The translations under genes were made by a program, and so were the position numbers. Shown here one piece after another: positions 24,535-36,530 of a stretch of 64,000 nucleotides of DNA. Position 1 is the first letter of the stretch. Each line of letters opens with the position of its first letter. The notes beneath the pieces were generated by a model. The model worked only from the letters and a program-made list of their open reading frames with translations, did no database searches and was not told the origin of the DNA. This DNA comes from Owenia fusiformis (Eukaryota > Annelida > Polychaeta > Sabellida > Oweniidae). Location of the stretch: contig CAIIXF020000010.1 of the NCBI GenBank assembly GCA_903813345.2, positions 23,849,740 through 23,913,739 of the forward strand, given 5' to 3'.

Positions 24535-25147
24535 TGAAGATCCCTGAATTTCTAATGTTGTTTTCTATATGATTTTTTCTCACTTCAATATTTCCACAAA
24601 AGAAGCTTTCTATGATTTTTTCCAGAGCGTCTCTTTTTGTGAACAATAAAAGGTTTCATAAAGAAAAGTATGAATAAAGAAAGCCATTCTTGGTAATATA
24701 TCTAATATATCAATAATATAGACTGTAGTGTCTGAACACTTAAATTTCACCCATGGGTTTACATACTCTTAATATATACATTATATAATTTTGCAGGTAC
24801 ACTTATTTGCAATTCAAAAAGGGTGATAACTAGAAATGAAACAAATATAAGTCATGAAAAGCTTTTAGTGGATCTGTATCATTTACATTACTCGTTCATA
24901 GTTCAATCACTTCGCCTCTATATATGCACGGTAATCAATGTGAGAAAATCAATATCTTCATAACATTTCCCATCATCAATCACCATCTAATTTTGTAGTG
25001 TTTATGCTTTTTACAAGCTATTTTTGGATCAACAGGAAATATTCTACTAAAAGCATAATAAATAATTAATAAATATATTGTGCTTAAAATTTTTCATAAC
25101 AAAAATAATTTTTCAGTATTTCATTCTGCATTAGAACCTGTCTTACT

Positions 25148-26092
25148 GAACACCTCTCTCCGGTGAACACCTCTCTCCAGCGAACACCTCTCTCCAGCGA
25201 ACACCTCTCTCCAGTGAACACATGTCTCTAGTAGACAGCCTTCCCCTACACATTCTCTACTGACTTCTGTATTACCCTCTCTCCAGTGAACACATGTCTC
25301 TAGTAGACAGCCTTCCCCTACACAATCTCTACTGACTTCTGTATTACCCTCTCTCCAGTGAACACATGTCTCTAGTAGACAGCCTTCCCCTACACATTCT
25401 CTACTGACTTCTGTATTACCCTCTCTCTAGTGAACACATGTCTCTAGTAGATAGTCTTCCCCTACACATTTTCTACTGACTTCTGTATTACCCTCTCTTT
25501 AGTGAACACATGTCTCTAGTAGACAGCCTTCCCCTACACAATCTCTACTGACTTCTGTATTACCCTCTCTCCAGTGAACACATGTCTCTAGTAGACAGCC
25601 TTCCCCTACACAATCTCTACTGACCTCTGTATTACCCTCTCTCCAGTGAACACATGTCTCTAGTAGACAGCCTTCCCCTTCACATTCTCTACTGACTTCT
25701 GTAATACCCTCTCCCTAGTGAACACATGTCTCTAGTAGACAGTCTTCCCCTACACATTCTCTACTGACTTCTGTATTACCCTCTCTCTAGTGAACACATG
25801 TCTCTAGTAGACAGTCTTCCCCTACACAATCTCTACTGACTTCTGTATTACCCTCTCTCCAGTGAACACATGTCTCTAGTAGACAGCCTTCCCCTACACA
25901 TTCTCTACTGACTTCTGTATTACCCTCTCTCCAGTGAACACATGTCTCTAGTAGACAGCCTTCCCCTACACATTCTCTACTGACTTCTGTATTACCCTCT
26001 CTCTAGTGAACACATGTCTCTAGTAGACAGCCTTCCCCTTCACATTCTCTACTGACTTCTGTAATACCCTCTCTCTAGTGAACACCTAACAA
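25148..26092. repeat. 72-bp minisatellite, about 12 copies, seeded from a 17-bp repeat
   Basis: The left edge holds four 17-bp units (AACACCTCTCTCCAGCG and variants). From about 25205, units of 72 bp follow, each containing the 17-mer core (CTCTCTCCAGTGAACACATG) plus AGTAGACAGCCTTCCCCTAC and TCTCTACTGACTTCTGTATT. Copies differ at a few recurrent positions. Confidence 0.95.
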
Positions 26093-27015
26093 CACTGAGC
26101 ATTTTTCGTTTTCGTTTTTCAATATACACAAGTTTTACATGTATTCTAGTTTTCATTTTCATTCTCTTTTTCATGGTATTTGCATTAGGCACCCAATCTG
26201 ATATTTATCACATATTTTTGGTTTTGAAACTATGAATCCAAGCTGTGATCTTCCAGGATGTATGTGTACTGTTAATAAACCTTGTCCTATTTCAAGTTCT
26301 AGAAACAAGTACATGGGTACAAAGTTATGATGCCATTTTACAATAATTTTTATAATAATTTTACAATAACTGATACTTTGGGGTAAAATAAATTCTCCAT
26401 TTTCTAATCTTTTTTATATCTGTATATACTTTGGAACATTGATGGAGTGTTGTAATAAACTAGAAAAAGAGCAACTCCTCAGAGTACTAAGATTCATCGA
26501 ACAAAACAATTTTATCAATGTTATCTTACAATTCGACCAAATCCAATAAATGATTTTTCGAGATCTGGAACCATTGATCACGTTTGCTCCTGTAATAATT
26601 CACTTCTTCACTTCTTTCCAACTTGATTTAAATCAATTGATCAAATTTCCGGAGTTTAACCTCAAATTCAAACATAATTATTCTTTTTAAAAAATACTGA
26701 CACATAATTATATTTTAAAAGTCCTCCACATAACTTCAACAACTGTTGTGTAAAACCTCAAAGAGTTCTATACAAAGACAAGTCCACAGAGTAGGGCAAT
26801 TCTAATATTTCATTAAATTCAATTTTAGTCTATTAGAAGTCCTGCAAAAAAGGAAGGCTAAAAAGTGCATAAAGATCAACAGAGCAAGCCATGAAAGTAA
26901 TATTGAAGACACATGGGAACTCACAGTCCCCCTGGCCCTGACACAATATAGTGGCTAGTAAGAGTAAATGTCAACAATAAGCTACTCAGAGTATATAAAA
27001 GATAAGCGTGACTGA
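26093..27015. other. AT-rich stretch without a recognised gene
   Basis: Nothing distinctive was seen. Confidence 0.5.
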
Positions 27016-27575
27016 CTTTTATTTAGAGTAAGTGAAACCTTTTGGGAAATTACAAGAATTGGTACTGGTCCCCGCTATACTATTAAACTTGGCAAAGATT
27101 CAAGTATTAATAACTATTACTTATCTGCTTATACTGTAGAAGATACATGGGGTCGCAATGCTGGAAATCTATTTGAAAGGGTTTATAATATGGTCCATAT
27201 ACTAAATGTGCTTCACACACATGGGAAACTTGGGATATGACTTATACTAAACTGAATGTCATGCTACTCTTATTTAGATCAACAAAAAGATGCATGGTTG
27301 TTTGGGGAATGTCATAATACCTCTATTAGATGCAACCTCATTATATAAATGGATACGGTTGTCATGCAGATATAACTGATGGCAGCCACTATTTCAATGT
27401 TTTACTATCAAGGGGCTACTTAGCTTTTTATCTACATTGCATTATATAAATGAGGTCAACGTAACATCATCAAATGACATTTCAAGTCTACAAAATGGAG
27501 ATATATTTGATCCCATGCTCCTTGATATTAACTGTGAAACAGTAATGACACTCAGGTTATTTCCAAGCTATTGAT
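27016..27575 (+). pseudogene. Possible decayed coding sequence
   Basis: Two long plus-strand frames (27016-27240 and about 27380-27573) translate into protein-like text, for example GTGPRYTIKLGKDSSINNYY and SSNDISSLQNGDIFDPM. Between them are stops and frame changes. No start codon, splice structure or family is recognised. It may be a degraded gene or transposon fragment, or chance. Confidence 0.22.
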
Positions 27576-28197
27576 GAAACAGTTGATGAAACAGTTGATT
27601 TGAGAATTTTATGGCATCAAAGATAAAACAATTATTTCTTGACAAAATAAACTTACATAAAGGATATCAGCAGAGAGTAGTTATGACTACATTTTTTTAT
27701 TTTTGTTGAGCTGTAAAATTCAGCTCCAAAATGTTTTAATCATGTCTATAAGATGACAATCCAACATTAACACTACACCAAGTTCCCATGTTAAATCAAC
27801 ACCAAGCTGAATAGTGGGTAGAGTTATCTTTATCAATAACGATAAGCCTAGAATCCAGCCAAAATCAATTTCTTACTGGAACCTATTCCTAGATCTATGG
27901 GAAACCCCAATATGTCAAATCTAGAAAGCTTTTATCACTGTGATAGATATTTCCAAGAAACACTGAACTGGAAGAATTTTCTACAACTTGCTCATAGTGA
28001 CATCTAATTGACAATGAACAAGGTAGAATTTTGATAAACATGGGAAGATTTTCTTGAATGAAATAAATAGGGATCCATTTTTAGGTCTATGAAAACATGA
28101 TATCAAATCAACAATGAAGGTCTTCCATAACAGGTGAATAGAGAATGGGTTGTCATCAAGGTACTCTAGTTTTAACAAACATATATATAATTATCCC

Positions 28198-28720
28198 ATA
28201 CTTGGACGTGTTTCAGGTGCATAAACCAGGTTAGTAAAAACTTATATTTTCATCAGCAGCCTAAGTGGGCAGATATAATATTTCTGCTTGCTAAGTCATA
28301 ATAGCTGTTTGTATGTTTGTGCATTTTTGTACCATTCCCATAACTACTGTGAAAAGCAATAGCAAAGAAGCAGATAATAGAGATCTGTTTGATGACTGGA
28401 ACAAGTGTACTTCTTAGCCCTGTATAATAAAAGTAAAATCCTGTTACGACAAAGACGAAAAAACTGGACATAAATAATCTAAAAGATATCCTATAACTGA
28501 AATTTTTCTAGACTTGGGCCAATTGAACAATGTGAATCAGATGAGGAAGACTGACATGGGATAAACAGATTATAGTCGGTTAAGGATATTGGGATTATCC
28601 CTTGACCAATATAATATATCTACCCTCTGAATATATGGCCCTCAGGCAGATATATTATATTGGCCTCTGGATAATCCCAATATCCTGAAACTTATATAGG
28701 ATAATCTCTATTTATTCCAT
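28198..28720. mobile_element. Interspersed element, copy A (paired with 29810-30300)
   Basis: Shared blocks with copy B include GTAAAAACTTATATTTTCAT, AAACTGGACAT, GGGCCAATT.AACAATGTGAA and ATGGGATAAACAG, in the same order and orientation 1.6 kb apart. Copy A ends in a complete palindrome (28583-28686). No coding capacity was seen. Confidence 0.75.
28583..28686. repeat. Palindrome, arms about 40 bp
   Basis: AGGATATTGGGATTATCC at 28583 pairs with GGATAATCCCAATATCCT ending at 28686. Pairing continues inward through CCAATATAATATATCT on both sides around a short loop. Confidence 0.9.
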
Positions 28721-28762
28721 ACTTAGTAGTGTTATAGGTAAATAACATGCAGGAATGTAATT

Positions 28763-28817
28763 GATCTGAAGTGAGTGGGTGATATCAGCGAGAGACATAT
28801 CACCCGCTCATCAGATC
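28763..28817. repeat. Palindrome, arms about 23 bp
   Basis: GATCTGAAGTGAGTGGGTGA then TAT pairs with ATATCACCCGCTCATCAGATC, with one or two mismatches and a loop of about 12 bases. Confidence 0.9.
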
Positions 28818-28918
28818 TATGACGTCAAAAATTCAGAGAATAGATACTGAGCCAGGGGACTTGACTATAAACCCTCATAATCTACTAAATATAGAATAAA
28901 TCAGTTATTAAATGCTCG

Positions 28919-28998
28919 ATTTTTGAAACAGGGTATATCCCTTGGTAAACATGATGATATATATTGTATTTCCCTCAGATATACCCTGTATCAAAAAC
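28919..28998. repeat. Palindrome, arms about 23 bp
   Basis: TTTTTGAAACAGGGTATATC pairs with GATATACCCTGTATCAAAAA, with one mismatch. The loop is AT-rich. Confidence 0.9.
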
Positions 28999-29023
28999 CT
29001 CCAATGAAATAACCTCTATATAA

Positions 29024-29240
29024 TATGGGATATCCTATGGTTTTGAAAAAATATCAAGTCCATACAAAAATAGCAACCATCGGATAAATATGATATCCTA
29101 TGATTTTCTTGACTACAATTTTATCTACTCTTGGATATCGCAGATCTCCACTCATTCTCTGCGCTCACTCGTGGAGATGAGCGATATCCACTCATGGATA
29201 AAAATGGTATCCCTCAAAAATCATAGGATATCCTCTATAT
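29024..29240. repeat. Nested palindrome about 215 bp long
   Basis: The outer arms are GGGATATCCTATGGTTTTGA against TCAAAAATCATAGGATATCC. The inner arms are GGATATCGCAGATCTCCAC (from 29132) against GTGGAGATGAGCGATATCC (to 29190). The arms carry repeated GATATC/GGATATC cores. Confidence 0.85.
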
Positions 29241-29329
29241 ATTCTATATCTTTATAAAATCTAGGATTGATAGAGTACATCCTCCAATCACAGGGCTTCA
29301 AAATTCAGAACATTAATATTCTTTATTTT

Positions 29330-29530
29330 TACCCCCTGCGATAAGCAGTTAGCATTTCTCCGATTAAGAACTCGCAATCTGATTGGCTGTCGCAACACTG
29401 CGACAGAAATCATGTATAAGTCATTGTGCATAATTAGATCACGTGATTCAGTTTAATTGGGCGCTTCCAAATTGGTTACATCAGGGGGAAGAAGGAGGTA
29501 CGGATTCTGGATACCTGCTTTGGAGGATGA
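29330..29530. promoter_or_regulatory. CpG-containing, promoter-like segment
   Basis: Locally raised CpG content, inverted CCAAT motifs (ATTGGCT near 29380; ATTGG near 29457 and 29473) and a TCACGTGA E-box (29439-29446). No TATA box or exon was identified, so promoter activity is only a possibility. Confidence 0.25.
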
Positions 29531-29809
29531 TAGAGTACAGCTAAGATCAAATAAATAACAGTAGTTGTTTCAAGAATATATTGACTTATATTTTATGGTG
29601 CCTTGAGTTTTTAATTCAATTACCAGGATCTTGATCTGTATCATTAATCTGCGATTCCAGGCACATTTTCATGGGATCTTACCACCAATCAGTGAACAAT
29701 CTCGAGAGATTAAATAATAAAATGATTGATGCTTTTGACACACCCTGTGGACTTGACCCATAAGAAACGGCACATGTTGGTCATGGCAATGCCATACAAT
29801 ATTTTATCC

Positions 29810-30300
29810 TATACTTGATGTGTTTCAGATACATAAAGCAGCTTTGTAAAAACTTATATTTTCATCAGCAAGCACATATAGTTTTATGTCCCGGCCTGAG
29901 CAAGCAGATACTATATATATGTCATAATCGTTTGCATGGTGCAGTTCTGTACTGTTTATGTAACAATGGCAAAAATGCAGACAATCGCGACCTGTTTGAA
30001 GATTTAAGCAAGGGAAGAGCATACTTATCCCTGTTGATAACAATGATTCAAAAATATAAATGTGGATGAATATATGAAAGAACAGGAATCCTATTAAGGC
30101 CAAGAAAACAAAACTGGACATGAATATTCTAAAATAATTCCTACAATTGAAATTATTTTGAACTTTTGAACTGGGCCAATTAAACAATGTGAACCAGTTG
30201 AGCAAGACTGGTATGGGATAAACAGGCCCCCGGGCATATATATCATATTTGCCTCGGGATAATCCTAATATCCTGAACCTCATATAGGATAATCTCTATA
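29810..30300. mobile_element. Interspersed element, copy B
   Basis: Homologous to 28198-28720 (see copy A), but ending with a single palindrome arm (GGATAATCCTAATATCCTGA, then ATAGGATAATCTCTATATAT) instead of both arms. Confidence 0.75.
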
Positions 30301-30579
30301 TATCTCATTTGAATGATGTGTCTGATTTTCTGATATTTCCATTACTGTTTATTATGTTGACTACATGCTTATACACTTTATTCCTCGTTAATTCCACTGT
30401 TTTCCTCTATTTTCTGTTTCAAAATATGACCACCAAAAGGTTTTATACACAGGTACCAGTAACACATTGAGAACATATCCTGAATATTGATCAATTCTCC
30501 ATAACAGAAACCCCATTGTCATACTAAGGCAGATGCCACTGTATAAACATAACAATAATATAGAATACATGTTAACATA

Positions 30580-30834
30580 ATAATACATGTTGTAGATGAC
30601 ACCATATAGTTGCCTCCTCCTTATATGAAGTAAAGTAGACTTCTATAAAGCAATGGCTGCCATAATAATACATGTTGTAGATGACACCATGTAGTTGCCT
30701 CCTCCTTATATGAAGTAAAGTAGACTTCTATAAAGCAATGGCTGCCATAATAATACATGTTGTAGATGACACCATATAGTTGCCTCCTCCTTATATGAAG
30801 TAAAGTAGACTTCTATAAAGCAATGGCTGCACGG
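30580..30834. repeat. 85-bp tandem repeat, three copies
   Basis: ATAATACATGTTGTAGATGA starts at 30580, 30665 and 30750. The rest of the unit (TTGCCTCCTCCTTATATGAA, then CAATGGCTGC) is nearly identical in all three. Confidence 0.95.
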
Positions 30835-31139
30835 TAATACAGTATTTTTTGAATAATATTTTGTTTGCATCTTCAAGTATTGTACATACGAATATCAATA
30901 AAGCATCATATCATTTTTTGCGATGCTTAATAACAGGAGTACCTATAGAGACCTGTATTAATGAACATAATTATTTCCAAGAAAAGTGTTTGTTGACATT
31001 TTGGTTGTTAGGTAAATGATTACCTATAATGCATTGCAAGACAACAAATTGATATTCTTAAAAACAAATAAATCTGATTTGAATAGTAGCAAAAGTAAGT
31101 TGTTTAGAATGGTATACATAGAGGTTATTTAATGGGAGG

Positions 31140-31284
31140 GATGGAATATGGATTTTATTCTGAGGGAAAATATGATATTGGCCAAGGAAAATATCATATT
31201 GACCGAGGGCGATAGCCCGAGTGTCAATATGATATTTTCTGAGGCCAATATCATATTTTCTCAAGGAATAAATCCATATTCCAT
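31140..31284. repeat. Long palindrome, 145 bp
   Basis: Outer arms GATGGAATATGGATTTTATT and AATAAATCCATATTCCATC; further pairing of GGAAAATATGATATTGGCC with its complement. The centre is GACCGAGGGCGATAGCCCGA. Almost the whole segment can fold on itself. Confidence 0.9.
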
Positions 31285-31394
31285 CACGACCATCAATAAC
31301 CTATTTATTTCATAATATTTTTTTTTCAATTTTTTTACTTCCTGTAGAGATGTGCTAGACGAAAAGCGTAAAACTCAAGAGAAATTACCGGGAA

Positions 31395-31500
31395 TATTTC
31401 TGATACGGGATCTGATACGGGATTTTTGCTGATACGGGATCCAATACGGGATCTGATACGGGATTTTGGCTGATACGGGATCTGATACGGGATTTTTCAA
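31395..31500. repeat. Short tandem array of TGATACGGGAT units
   Basis: TGATACGGGATC or TGATACGGGATTTT occurs seven times, with one CAATACGGGATC variant, in about 105 bp. Confidence 0.9.
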
Positions 31501-34500
31501 ATAACACTTTTATTCCCTGTTATTTTCCCAGGGAAAACATGTTATTATGGAATAACTGCATTTACATTTGTATAACTCAAGGTCAATCTTTCCCTCTCAT
31601 AATCAATATTGTATTTTTATCGTCAGTTCCAGCATTATCCTGGATATAATCCATTTGAGGATTCAATTGAAATCTATAGGATAATATGGACTTTATCTGG
31701 TTATATCCAATTTCTTTTTGCTTTAATAGAGATCATGAGAGCAATTTATAAGGATTCATCCAGTCTTCAAAGCTTTGCTCAGTATTGTCTATGAGCAAAA
31801 ACTTCTTCAATCCAATGGTCATGTATACTCTGAGCCCTCGCTAAAATAATATGTATGGTTATGCCTGTTTTACTCCATTACTTTCTAAAATCTAAATGAA
31901 CTGATATTTCTACACAACTCATATTACTGATTACATGACTGTTTAGTTTATCCATTGCTGATTTCCCTCTATGTTCTAAAATCAATTTTAAAATACATAC
32001 CATCCTAAGAATTTTTCGTGGGTTTGAATGCCTAATCCTGATTGGATTATATTCTATGATTACCCTTGTGTTTGAGGTAGGGATGTCATATTATGCGGCA
32101 CAATCATAATCAAACTGACAAATGTGAAAAAAGTATTTACAGTAATTAATTAGATTCAGTTCACTATAACTGCAAACCAAGCAAAAATAAAAATTAACAA
32201 ATGCAAGGAATAATAGGAGTTATACTTTTCTGTAAAATATAACAATAAGACCCATGAATTGCTTTGGAATTGTGGTTTACTGGTTTGTAGAATCATATGA
32301 ATTATTAGACGAATAATTATTTGAGGCGCAAAATATAAAACTGAAAGCCACAGAATGACGTAAACAGAAGTAAGAATTGGTGTTACTTGCAATACATAGA
32401 AGTAGTAAATTATGAACATACACTGTATTATGATTTACTAAAAAATACCATTACATCAGACAAATGCTTGCATTAATCCAGTCAAAAGCAAACATCATGT
32501 GACATTGATTCAACCAATCAGATGCCATGACAAGGGAACCTCACTTAAAGGGTTATGGGACCGAGGCATTGACTTTGTTCAATTAGATGAGTATGATGAT
32601 AAAATAACATCCATTTATCAAACATGCTAATAGAATGATCTTGACTTTACATTTCACTTGAATATATATTATTTAATCCATTGTTTCACTGATCCCTATG
32701 GCAGAGGCATCCTAGTCAACATTTCAGTTGTAAGGTGGGCTAGTATTACCCTTTTGAAGAATTTGATTTCAAGCCTTTAAAAAGAGCTATGCTCTCAATG
32801 AACAGTAATTGTTTGATTTGAGGATTTAAGCCCTCAGTGCATTGTATGCTGAATCATTCCATTGAAGGTGATGTTTCCAAACCTTTGCATGACAGTGCAG
32901 TAGAACTGGCCTTAACAGAAGGGCTGATTTTAAGCATAAATGAAGTCCTTTGAAGAAGGATGTATGAAATAGCCACAATGCATTGAGTCTTGGCCTTTAA
33001 TTCTTCTCATACATTGCAATATATTTTCTACAAAATCATCTAAAAGATACAAAATCATTAAAAGAACATATTTTCAAAGAAACTTTTTGCAAGAGTCAAG
33101 TTAGCAAAGCATCAATTTCAATTTGTGTTCAATCAGTTACCTAAGACAGTATAAAATAATAAATAGAGTATACACGAGAGAAAAACATACAAAACTAACT
33201 TTATTTCATCAATGCCTTCAAATTCTATGTGTTCTTTATATTAAGTGATCATTAAGTTCTGGAAATTGATCTGCCATTTTACTATATTTCAACCAATTAA
33301 GTTGAAATTTTCAGCAAATGTACATTGTATAATTTTGAATTAACACACAATCTTTAATTGGAATTATAAAAAAAATAGTAAAAGTGGTCCGCGGTTCAGA
33401 AAATTTTGACTGATGTTAAGAGGAACATTTCCTGCTAAAACATATCCATCTTGCATGCATGGTTACTTCAAATTATTTGCACTAGAGGCAGCAGGCAGCA
33501 CAGTCCTTTTTACTCATTGATTTAGAAGTATTATTCAGTGTCGAAAGGATCATTTCATTTATAATAGTTTCCATTAGCCTGAATGCACATGCGTTGTTGA
33601 CAAAACCTAGTCCATAAAGCCATTTTTCAGGTCTCCATTTGTTATCTCTCGAAGATTGGCTAAAGTTGTTGAAATCAGCCCCTTATTGAAATCAAACTGA
33701 TGACATCTTATATGATGCTTCTACATCACAAATGTAGTGAAGCCTAATGTTTCATCTGGTGAATATGAGGCATGAGCAAGTTGTTTGAACCCTAATTCTT
33801 CAAGGGTAGCATGGGCAGTTTGAGGTGTAGTAAGGAGCATTGTTACAATGGAAGATAATTTCCCGCTTTTTTGAGCCATTGATCATGACTCAGAGAGTCT
33901 GATGAATGCTAAGAAAACCGAGCAAAGTACACTGTTATATCAATGTAATACAAATGTTACTATAGACACTGCAGTTAGAAATATTTTAAAGCATAGAAAA
34001 TCACAGAAATATGTCTAACAAATAGGTAAATCAAACATACCTTTGGATCAAGTAAAATAAAAATGAATCCAAATTTTGTTTGACCCGTGAGGCCATATGT
34101 CATGTTGCTATAGTAACAATAATTATCCATTGTGACATCATATTACAAGAGACTGTTTTATTTAAATCAAAATTACATTTCACATTTACGTTGAAAATTT
34201 AAGTAAATTAATTGAAGAATAATGAAATGACAGACAAATTCCCAGAACTTAGTGAGAAAGATTAGAGTGCCACCTACAATATGTATTATCATTATTAGTT
34301 TTTGTTAAATTTTTGCATTGTTTTCTTAACAATATAAATGAATGGTGAATGAATTACATGACTGACTATGGCATTTCTATATAACAATCAATAATATTAC
34401 CTTTTTTCAACATGTATATGCTTGGATAATTAAAAGGGTCATTTATTTTAGTAAAGATTCAGGCCCTTTCTTTGGAAAAGACAACCTTTTTGGAAGTTTG

Positions 34501-35504
34501 TGGCATTTCAATAAAATTCAAATTTTGTTTTAGTTTAGTTTGGTTGATAAGGCATATATCAATATAATTGCCGCGCCTTAGTGTGCAATTTTGCCCATTT
34601 GGGAATTAATGTCAAATGCATGAGCCTCTGACATCATTCTGTTAAGTATCATATTAAGATCAATGTCACTACCTTTCCTCCAAATCCTGTTGAAATGATA
34701 ATTATGAAACGTCAAACAGTAGGCGTCTTTGAGAGCAGATATTAATATTATCATCTTCATAAAAATTAGTTGTTCATTAAACTGTAAAGCTAAAGGCAGA
34801 ATAAGACATAAATAAACCAGTGACAAACTCTACCAAATTATAGATGCAGATACAGTATATTTATATAATAAAAAATGATCACTATGATGCAATTTTTCTA
34901 GTTATAATGAATTAAGTATGAAAATAGATACAACAAGGAATGATACGAGCCAAAAATACTCTAAAATCAAAGGAATTTTTGGAAAGACTGCTTATCAAAT
35001 CCGATTCTACCTTTAAATAGTCTGATGCTTCACATATGGGGTATGTGGTAGTGCAATATAAAAGTAATACAAACATAAAAATCCTAATAAAAATATATAG
35101 TTATCTTAATAAAATATTGTACGATAATGTCCAAAATATTGATGCATAAAAGAGTATTTGGGAAATTGAAATGGCAACACTTAATGTGAACATTTGCAGT
35201 GCAGTGTTGCTACTTTTATCACATTTCAAATGATTTCCCAATTGAATAGGAACAAAAAATATACTAACTCAAACAAGGATCCCATTACCCTTCAGATTGG
35301 TGATTTTTGCTGGTCTCCTTCTGTTTAAAAAACAGATAAAATTAATATTTAATACAATGCTATCCGATTGGTCGAACTCCAAATAGTGAATAAAATGATT
35401 GCTTTTAGTAAGAGGGTAGTATGGTAATCTGAATTAGCTCAAGGTAAGATCAAATATAGAGTATCATAACTTCATTGGTATACTATACATAACACAGCTT
35501 TCAA
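31501..35504. other. Long AT-rich stretch without a recognised gene
   Basis: No convincing exon, palindrome or tandem array was found. Confidence 0.55.
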
Positions 35505-35655
35505 AGACGATTGCCACCTATGATTTCCCAGTTAATTTAGGAGGAGATTGCCACCCATCATTCCAAGGGTAATTTGCGAAAGAGGATGGAACCCATGATT
35601 CCATTGGTTATTTGATGAGAAGGTTGGTACCCATGATTCCTACTCAAATGGGAGG
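35505..35655. repeat. Degenerate 50-bp tandem repeat, three to four copies
   Basis: GATTGCCACC.ATGATTCC and variants (GATGGAACCCATGATTCC, GGTTGGTACCCATGATTCC) recur about every 50-55 bases. Confidence 0.65.
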
Positions 35656-36166
35656 TTAGGGCCTCATTGATCGTTTGATTTGTCTGCAGATTATTTCATT
35701 CTAAAATGCAATGATTGAGGTGGAGTAGGCAAATATAGCAAGTCAAGAATGGAACATGGCAAGAGTCAAAATGATCATCATTACTGAACCAAGTTCTCTG
35801 AGTAACCGTTCTCTAATTTCATATATTCAAAACCAATAACTTAAGAAATCCAGATACACATCAGAAATATTACATTTTGTGAAGTTTATAAGCACTAAGG
35901 TTCTATTTATATTAATCATTCACATTTTATTAGATATGGGATTTGAGATAAAAGAATGATAATGGAAATATATTGTTATGTAAACGTTTGAAGAAAATAA
36001 GTGAAATACAGGGAACAAAATCTTCAAAATTCTTCTGAAAGGACAAACAAATGACTTAACAGAAATGGCAGACAATAGTGACATCAGACAATAGTGATAT
36101 TAGAGTGACATCAGACAATAGTGATACTATGGTATTCACCACATGAACTGATCACAAACTACATGT

Positions 36167-36242
36167 CGTGGGATATTTGGCGATATTCAATGGCAATGCT
36201 AATCAGATAAGACAACCGTGAGATATCTAGCGATATCCCACG
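36167..36242. repeat. Palindrome with GATATC-type arms
   Basis: CGTGGGATATTTGGCGATAT pairs imperfectly with GATATCTAGCGATATCCCACG around a loop of about 30 bases. Just upstream, GACATCAGACAATAGTGAT is repeated in tandem (36079-36125). Confidence 0.75.
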
Positions 36243-36416
36243 CTCCCGGGAATTTTCAAAGAATTTGTTTTCGTTCAGTGTAAATAATTTAGTTCAGTAT
36301 AAGTCAAAATGGCAAACGAACCGAGTAGATTCGTAAAAATATCTGAAGACTTAATGACTTAATAATATTAGGGATGTTTAGCTAGACAGCGATATAATAT
36401 GATATAATACGATTTC

Positions 36417-36509
36417 GGTGAATACCTGTAGCACTTTCACAAGGTGATATTCCACTTGCCCTTCGGACTTCGTGGAATATCACTTGTGAAAGATGTACAG
36501 GTATTCACC
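36417..36509. repeat. Palindrome, arms about 42 bp
   Basis: GGTGAATACCTGTA with CTTTCACAAGGTGATATTCCAC pairs with GTGGAATATCACTTGTGAAAG with TACAGGTATTCACC. The loop is TTGCCCTTCGGACTTC. Confidence 0.95.
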
Positions 36510-36530
36510 TCAATAGAGTGAAATATTTGT

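Larger units (their letters stand above)
22587..25147. other. AT-rich stretch with small repeats, no recognised gene
   Basis: It includes the microsatellite tail, dispersed repeat and duplication listed separately. No exon was recognised. Confidence 0.55.

Noticed and set aside
29825-30283. 152-codon minus-strand ORF
   Set aside because: It overlaps interspersed element copy B; the homologous copy A is not open in the same frame.
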